Shown: positions 59,380 to 64,000 of the stretch, piece after piece
How the letters are laid out: every line of letters begins with the position of its first letter
Position numbering within the stretch: the stretch's first letter is position 1
Notes under the pieces: generated by a model
What the model was told of the DNA's origin: nothing
The model's database searches: none
Seen by the model: only the letters and a program-made list of their open reading frames with translations
Assembly: GCF_003049575.1 (NCBI RefSeq)
Contig: NZ_PYWI01000012.1
Span: 84,176-148,175, forward strand
Direction: 5' to 3'
Source of the DNA: Lysinibacillus parviboronicapiens
Lineage (GTDB): Bacteria > Bacillota > Bacilli > Bacillales_A > Planococcaceae
DNA: 64,000 nt
Position numbers and translations under genes: made by a program

Positions 59380-60675
59380 TTAGTTTAGTCCAAGACGATC
59401 AAAAATCATGTCTACATGCTGTAAGTGATAGTTGTAGTCAAAGCACTCGTCCAATTCTTCTTTCGTTAAATACGCTGTGATTTTTTCACTTGCATCGACT
59501 AACGTACGGAATTGAACTTGCTCGTCCCACGCCTGCATTGCTAATGGCTGTACTGTATCATACGCTTCTTCACGCACTAAGCCTTTATCGATTAGTGCTA
59601 ATAAAATGCGTTGAGAGTAAATTAGTCCAAATGTGCGGCCCATATTACGTTTCATGTTTTCAGGGAATACTGTTAAATTTTTCACGATGTTACCAAAGCG
59701 GTTTAACATATAGTTCAGTGTGATTGTTGCATCCGGTAAAATCACACGCTCTGCGGATGAATGTGAAATATCACGTTCATGCCATAGTGCTACATTTTCA
59801 TAAGCAGTTACCATATAACCACGCATTAAACGTGACATACCAACCATATTTTCAGAACCGATTGGATTGCGCTTATGTGGCATTGCTGATGAGCCCTTTT
59901 GTCCTTTTGCAAAAGCTTCTTCTACTTCTCGTGTTTCGGATTTTTGCAACCCGCGAATCTCAGTTGCGAATTTTTCAATTGATGTCGCAATTAATGCTAA
60001 TGCACCTAAATATTGTGCATGGCGGTCACGTTGTAGTGTTTGTGTTGAAATCGGTGATGCAGCCAACCCTAATTTGTCACATACATATTGTTCAACACGT
60101 GGGTCGATATTTGCATAAGTGCCAACTGCTCCAGACATTTTCCCAGTTTCAATTACTTGTGCTGCTGCGTCAAAACGTTCTAGGTTACGTTTCATTTCTT
60201 CATACCACAAGCCTAGCTTTAAGCCAAAAGTTGTTGGTTCTGCATGAACACCATGTGTGCGTCCCATCATAACCGTATGTTTATGCTCTTTTGCTTTCAC
60301 TGCAATAATATCAATAAAATTCACAATATCTCGTCGTAAAATATCATTCGCCTGTTTAATAATATAAGAAAGTGCTGTGTCAACTACATCCGTCGAAGTT
60401 AAGCCATAGTGTACCCATTTACGTTCCTCACCTAGCGTTTCAGAAACTGCACGCGTAAAGGCTACTACGTCATGGCGTGTTTCTTTCTCAATTTCCAATA
60501 TACGATCTACATCAAATGAAGCATTATCACGAATTTTAGCTACATCTTCCTTTGGAATATCGCCAATTTCTGCCCAAGCCTCACATGCTAAAATTTCGAC
60601 CTCTAGCCAAGCTTGGTATTTATTTTGTTCTGTCCAAATTGCGCCCATTTCGGGTCTTGTGTAACGTTCAATCAT
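59380..60675 (-). CDS. purB: Adenylosuccinate lyase
   Basis: 431 residues, fumarase/aspartase superfamily. It splits SAICAR to AICAR and adenylosuccinate to AMP. Signature [20 protein letters not shown]; also [40 protein letters not shown]. Homotetramer in the cytosol. Begins 13 bases after purK. Confidence 0.97.
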   Translation of the reverse strand: MIERYTRPEMGAIWTEQNKYQAWLEVEILACEAWAEIGDIPKEDVAKIRDNASFDVDRILEIEKETRHDVVAFTRAVSETLGEERKWVHYGLTSTDVVDTALSYIIKQANDILRRDIVNFIDIIAVKAKEHKHTVMMGRTHGVHAEPTTFGLKLGLWYEEMKRNLERFDAAAQVIETGKMSGAVGTYANIDPRVEQYVCDKLGLAASPISTQTLQRDRHAQYLGALALIATSIEKFATEIRGLQKSETREVEEAFAKGQKGSSAMPHKRNPIGSENMVGMSRLMRGYMVTAYENVALWHERDISHSSAERVILPDATITLNYMLNRFGNIVKNLTVFPENMKRNMGRTFGLIYSQRILLALIDKGLVREEAYDTVQPLAMQAWDEQVQFRTLVDASEKITAYLTKEELDECFDYNYHLQHVDMIFDRLGLN

Positions 60676-60688
60676 TGCGTATCTCCTT

Positions 60689-61813
60689 CTATTCTGACCA
60701 AATGCCAGAATGCTCGATTTCTTTTAAAGTATGGTCCAAATCTTTTGTCATAATCGTTACGTGGCCCATCTTACGGTTCACCTTAGCTTCAGCTTTCCCA
60801 TAAAGATGCAATGACCAATCAGGATATTTTGCAATCGAGTTACTTAGTGGCACCACATGTTGCCCTAAAACATTCACCATAATTGATGGTGCCCATAGTT
60901 GTGGTTTGCGCAGCGGCCAACCACAAACAGCACGAATATGCTGATGGAATTGTGATACATTACATGCTTCTATTGAATAGTGACCTGAATTATGAGGTCT
61001 TGGTGCTAATTCATTAATAATAATGCCGCCATTTTCTAATACGAACATTTCTACCGCTAGTGTGCCTACTAAGTCTAGGTAATCTGCAATTTTCAAAGCC
61101 TCCTGTTCAGCTACTAACGCTGTTTCATCTTTGATACGCGCAGGTACAATGGTTTCATGCAAAATATGATGAACATGAATATTTTCACCAACAGGCTGAC
61201 AATAAGACTCTCCATTACCATTCCGTTGTACAATGACAGATACCTCTTTCACGAATGGTACAAACCCCTCAGCAATACATTGTGAGTGGGCGAAAAGCCC
61301 TTCCACTAATGGTAGATCAACTGCAGATTCTAGAAGTTGCTGTCCTTTGCCGTCATAACCACCTCTTGCTGTTTTCACAATGCAAGGATATCCTATGGTA
61401 TCGATATTGGCTACTAGCTCTTCATATGTTCCCGCCACTACATAAGGTGCTACTGGACAACCCGCGTTCATTATCGCAGCCTTCTCCGTTACACGATTTT
61501 GTGTAATGCGAACTAATTCTGCACCTTGTGGTACATAGGCCATTTGAGTTAACCGCTTTAAGCCGTCATAATCAATATTTTCAAACTCATATGTTATAAC
61601 ATCACTTACTTCTGCCAGTTCCTCTAATGCCGACTCATCATCGTAAGGTGCCACAATACGAATATCCGCAACCTGTCCACAAGGTGAATCCATTGTAGGT
61701 TCTAGTACCGCAACTTTAAAGCCAGCTTCCTTTGCCGCAAGTGCCATCATACGACCAAGTTGTCCCCCACCAATTATACCTATTGTTTGTCCGGGATAAA
61801 TAATTTTTATCAC
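60689..61813 (-). CDS. purK: 5-(carboxyamino)imidazole ribonucleotide synthase
   Basis: 374 residues, ATP-grasp. It carboxylates AIR to N5-CAIR, the substrate of PurE. Motifs: [60 protein letters not shown]. Overlaps purE by four bases (ATGA). Confidence 0.97.
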   Translation of the reverse strand: MIKIIYPGQTIGIIGGGQLGRMMALAAKEAGFKVAVLEPTMDSPCGQVADIRIVAPYDDESALEELAEVSDVITYEFENIDYDGLKRLTQMAYVPQGAELVRITQNRVTEKAAIMNAGCPVAPYVVAGTYEELVANIDTIGYPCIVKTARGGYDGKGQQLLESAVDLPLVEGLFAHSQCIAEGFVPFVKEVSVIVQRNGNGESYCQPVGENIHVHHILHETIVPARIKDETALVAEQEALKIADYLDLVGTLAVEMFVLENGGIIINELAPRPHNSGHYSIEACNVSQFHQHIRAVCGWPLRKPQLWAPSIMVNVLGQHVVPLSNSIAKYPDWSLHLYGKAEAKVNRKMGHVTIMTKDLDHTLKEIEHSGIWSE

Positions 61814-62298
61814 ACTAAGTCACCTGTGCTTTCCAATACCTGTTGCTTCGTCGCCTCGCGTCTAGCATCTAGTTTGTTAGCAAGTTCCGTATCAGTTGTC
61901 GACAAAATTTGCGCTGCAAGCAGTCCTGCGTTCGTTGCTCCTGCTTTACCAATCGCAACAGTCGCTACAGGAACACCACCTGGCATTTGGACAATTGATA
62001 ATAGTGAATCCAACCCGTTAAGGGCACGAGATTGCACGGGTACACCAATAACTGGTAACGTTGTTTTTGCTGCTACCATTCCTGGTAAATGTGCCGCACC
62101 GCCAGCACCTGCTATAATTACTTGAATACCTCGCTCACGTGCTGCTTCTGCGTATTCAAACATTAAATCAGGAGTACGATGTGCGGATACTACCTTTTTC
62201 TCGTACGGTACTTGTAATTCATCTAAAATATCACATGCATGCTTCATTGTTTCCCAGTCACTTGAACTACCCATAATGACACCGATTTTCGGATTCAT
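61810..62298 (-). CDS. purE: N5-CAIR mutase
   Basis: 162 residues, class I PurE. Moves the carboxylate to make CAIR. Motifs: [87 protein letters not shown]. First gene of the operon; the ribosome binding site is AAAGGAGCG. A 230-base leader with a guanine riboswitch precedes it. Confidence 0.97.
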   Translation of the reverse strand: MNPKIGVIMGSSSDWETMKHACDILDELQVPYEKKVVSAHRTPDLMFEYAEAARERGIQVIIAGAGGAAHLPGMVAAKTTLPVIGVPVQSRALNGLDSLLSIVQMPGGVPVATVAIGKAGATNAGLLAAQILSTTDTELANKLDARREATKQQVLESTGDLV

Positions 62299-62528
62299 GA
62301 ATTGTCGCTCCTTTTACACGATAGAAAAATGATCGATTATTGTGCAAGCCTCTATTATTATTCAATAGCCACTGCATTTCTTTACTTTTGTCTACATAGA
62401 AAATCCCCAAATAAACTACTCTCTACAATACACGTGAAAGCAGCTTACTTGAGGACTTATTATGAAAAGAATATGCAGATTTACACATCTGTACACACAC
62501 CTTCCCTTAACATGCCAAAAGTTGCTTT

Positions 62529-62596
62529 CCCGCATAGTCCAGCATTTACGGTGCCGGGTAGAGACACTAGAGCCAATCCTCTAGCATATATGAGGG
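62529..62596 (-). promoter_or_regulatory. Guanine riboswitch (purine aptamer) of the pur operon
   Basis: On the minus strand: CTCATATATGC, a hairpin with AGAGGATTGGCTCT, TGTCTCTACC, CGGCACCGTAAATGCTGG, then ACTATGCGGG. These match the purine aptamer (TATA...GTTTCTACC...CCGTAAATG...GACTATG). The discriminating base is C (GACTATG), which pairs guanine; adenine aptamers have U there. P1 has one mismatch (CCCTCATA/TATGCGGG). A clear terminator downstream is not seen, so the expression platform is uncertain. Confidence 0.88.
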
Positions 62597-62619
62597 ATTT
62601 AATTGTTTTTCCTTATCAC

Positions 62620-62648
62620 ATTTTAACAATTGAAAACACTATCGTCAA
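62620..62648 (-). promoter_or_regulatory. Sigma-A promoter of the pur operon
   Basis: TTGACG (62643-62648, minus strand) and TAAAAT (62620-62625) with 17 bases between. The transcript would begin near 62613, about 17 bases before the riboswitch. Confidence 0.75.
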
Positions 62649-62653
62649 TGCAA

Positions 62654-62697
62654 AAATGCGAACGTTTTATTTTCACTAATTATAATTGTTCGGTTTT
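62654..62697. promoter_or_regulatory. Two inverted PurBoxes (PurR operator)
   Basis: The minus-strand box at 62685-62697 (AAAACCGAACAAT) matches the PurBox consensus AWWWCCGAACWWT exactly. The plus-strand box at 62654-62666 (AAATGCGAACGTT) matches 11 of 13. They are inverted and about 18 bases apart, just upstream of the -35, as in B. subtilis purE, where PurR represses and PRPP relieves. Confidence 0.85.
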
Positions 62698-62706
62698 AAG
62701 TCGAAT

Positions 62707-62901
62707 TTATTCAAAATCTTGACACAACATCGCTTTAAATTGTATTTTTTGACGCAAATACGCGGGTTCTCCATCTACTATATGAAAAACCGGTTCCTCT
62801 TTTCGTCCTACCGCTAGATAACCATCTTGACGCATTCTCGTCAAGCATTCGTCAATCGTCTCATTTTCTTCTACTTCATACCAAATTTGCTTTTTTCCCA
62901 C
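62707..62901 (-). CDS. NETI motif-containing protein (YebG-like)
   Basis: 64 residues containing the NETI motif (WYEVEENETIDECLTRMRQD, then GYLAVGRKEEPVF). Function unknown; the family sits before purE in many Bacillaceae. The frame opens at 62922, but the GTG at 62899-62901 has GGAAGG nine bases upstream and is preferred. Its stop codon is about 10 bases before PurBox 1, so the pur operator may also be read through from this gene. Confidence 0.8.
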   Translation of the reverse strand: MGKKQIWYEVEENETIDECLTRMRQDGYLAVGRKEEPVFHIVDGEPAYLRQKIQFKAMLCQDFE

Positions 62902-63144
62902 ATTGCTCTTCCTTCCAATCACTAGTCTTTAATTATTCTTCCGCGCCTGAAACCCATTATACCCTGATAGTACATTTCTAGAATACACGATTTTGTAACA
63001 ATTAGTAATGACGCAATAAATCGGACAAAAAAACGCCCACAAAGAACTACGAATTGCAGAAAAAAAGTCTAGTTTTTTATTAAAAAATATCAAATGTAAG
63101 ATAAGAAAGATAAACTAGAAAAAACCCTTTGCGATTTCCCCTAT

Positions 63145-63525
63145 CTACAATAAACTTTGCAATGTTATTTTCAAAAGTTCAACTTCATCCTCTCCCACAA
63201 TTATTTCTGGTTCATGCCACGAAAAAACATCACCATTAAAACATGAAATGATATGCAAATGGTAGTGTACAACATCTTTGAAGAGCCATTTTATTATTGT
63301 AATTCCGTCGCAGTGAATGTTTTTTCTAATATTATTGGATTTTTTGCGTGGTCAGCATAACTTCTGGAATTTTTGGGTCAACCTCACTGATCGGATAATA
63401 TGTTTTCGGAACAACGAACACATGTCCTTTATTTATGGGAACTTATCTAGCAATATCATTTTTATAGATTTATAAAAGGGTTTCTTTTACCTTTGAGTTA
63501 ATCTCACAAAATAAATGAATGGGTT
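63145..63525 (-). pseudogene. HIT-family (histidine triad) pseudogene
   Basis: Minus-strand frames read CEINSKVKETLL-stop-IYKNDIAR-stop-VPINKGHVFVVPKTYY, then PISEVDPKIPEVMLTTQKIQ and a stop. After a frame change they read HCDGITIIKW, DVVHYHLHIISCFNGDVFSW, HEPEII and stop at 63145-63147. NKGHVFVVPK and the HxHxH motif HYHLHI are diagnostic of HIT nucleotide hydrolases. The N-terminal Cys-Glu also fits. Several stops, a shift and loss of about 30 central residues show it is dead. Confidence 0.75.
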
Positions 63526-63570
63526 TACCGACTGTACCGTAAATTATTAATAAAAAGAAAAGTATATAAC

Positions 63571-63604
63571 AAAAAAAAAGCCGAGGAATAAATCCTCGAC
63601 TTTT
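63571..63604 (-). terminator. rRNA operon terminator
   Basis: CGAGGA/TCCTCG with outer AAAAG/CTTTT around a five-base loop, followed on the minus strand by nine T residues, six bases beyond 5S. Confidence 0.85.
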
Positions 63605-63610
63605 ATAATG

Positions 63611-63726
<116 letters not shown>

Positions 63727-63914
63727 ACTATTGTCGGCTTCCAATATACGTCGTCTTTCTTTGTCAGCTTCATTCGTTCAGTCAGTCACGTACTTAGGTA
63801 CGCTCCTTCATTCTCTCAATTGCTTCCTTGAACTACTCGTATCTTGAAACCCTCTTTTAGAAAGTTGTTGTTCTTTCAAAACTGGATAAACGGTGCATTG
63901 AATGTTTCAAACAT

Positions 63915-64000
63915 TTTGGTTAAGTCCTCGATCGATTAGTATTCGTCAGCTCCATGTGTCACCACACTTCCACCTCGAACCTATCTACCTCATCGTCTTT
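63915..64000 (-). rRNA. rrl: 23S ribosomal RNA, 3' end (partial)
   Basis: The minus strand ends AATCGATCGAGGACTTAACC, the conserved 3' end of Bacillaceae 23S rRNA; the gene continues beyond the window. The 190-base spacer to 5S has no tRNA. Confidence 0.92.

Noticed and set aside
59724..60272. 182-codon plus-strand frame inside purB and the 180-codon one inside purD (49882-50424)
   Set aside because: Shadow frames on the opposite strand of clear, full-length enzymes.
62302..62679. 125-codon plus-strand frame across the pur leader
   Set aside because: It is antisense to the riboswitch, promoter and PurBoxes and has no supporting motif.
63727..63914. tRNA gene in the 23S-5S spacer
   Set aside because: No cloverleaf or T-loop GTTCRA consensus could be fitted in this stretch.

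Overview
The window reads as a chromosomal segment of a low-GC, endospore-forming Bacillaceae/Planococcaceae bacterium, most likely Lysinibacillus or a close relative. The support is an alpha/beta-type SASP gene with a sigma-G-like promoter, LtaS, a glutamine-dependent GatCAB, menaquinol-type CydAB, and gene order matching the Bacillus subtilis block purEKBCSQLFMNHD - yerA - yerB - yerC - pcrB - pcrA - ligA - yerH/camS - gatCAB - dgkB - rlmCD. Nearly everything is on the minus strand, so transcription runs from high to low coordinates toward position 1. The high-coordinate end enters an rRNA operon (23S 3' end, then 5S).

Layout by region. 1-5.2 kb: a cut-off membrane protein gene, then a three-gene unit (chemoreceptor, short-chain dehydrogenase, sodium/solute symporter) preceded by a class I cyclic-di-GMP riboswitch with a terminator, then a small membrane protein. 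5.4-7.5 kb: a NERD-HRDC protein, a DUF1456 protein and a SASP. 7.5-24.1 kb: an accessory polymorphic-toxin island. It holds a DcrB-fold-like protein, a gpD/VgrG-like spike protein, a pentapeptide-repeat protein, an unknown protein, a DUF4280 PAAR-like protein, and a 1823-residue spike-Rhs-toxin fusion with its probable immunity gene. Behind these lies a graveyard of displaced tips: Rhs core fragments with stops and deletions, toxin stubs, intact or broken immunity genes, and a short inverted Rhs piece. 24.9-34.7 kb: dus flanked by direct repeats, ltaS, an RlmCD-type methyltransferase, cydA-cydB with two small membrane ORFs too short for ordinary gene calling, dgkB and a thioredoxin-like protein. 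34.9-48.2 kb: gatCAB, camS, ligA, pcrA, pcrB and yerCBA. 48.6-62.7 kb: a small DUF2892-like protein and the complete 12-gene de novo purine operon, led by a sigma-A promoter, two PurBoxes and a guanine riboswitch. 62.7-64 kb: a NETI-motif protein, a decayed HIT-family gene, 5S rRNA and the 23S 3' end.

How the genes work together. The pur operon encodes the enzymes that convert PRPP to IMP, except for one transformylation step carried out by PurN or an unlinked PurT. It is controlled at initiation (PurR) and by guanine. The spike-type genes at 14.3-24.1 kb look like the payload and tip of a contractile injection apparatus, but no sheath, tube, baseplate or ATPase gene is present here. Delivery machinery, if any, must be elsewhere. 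The tip array suggests repeated replacement of the Rhs toxin end through homologous core DNA, with old immunity genes retained. Functions are inferred from the sequence alone; no database search was run.
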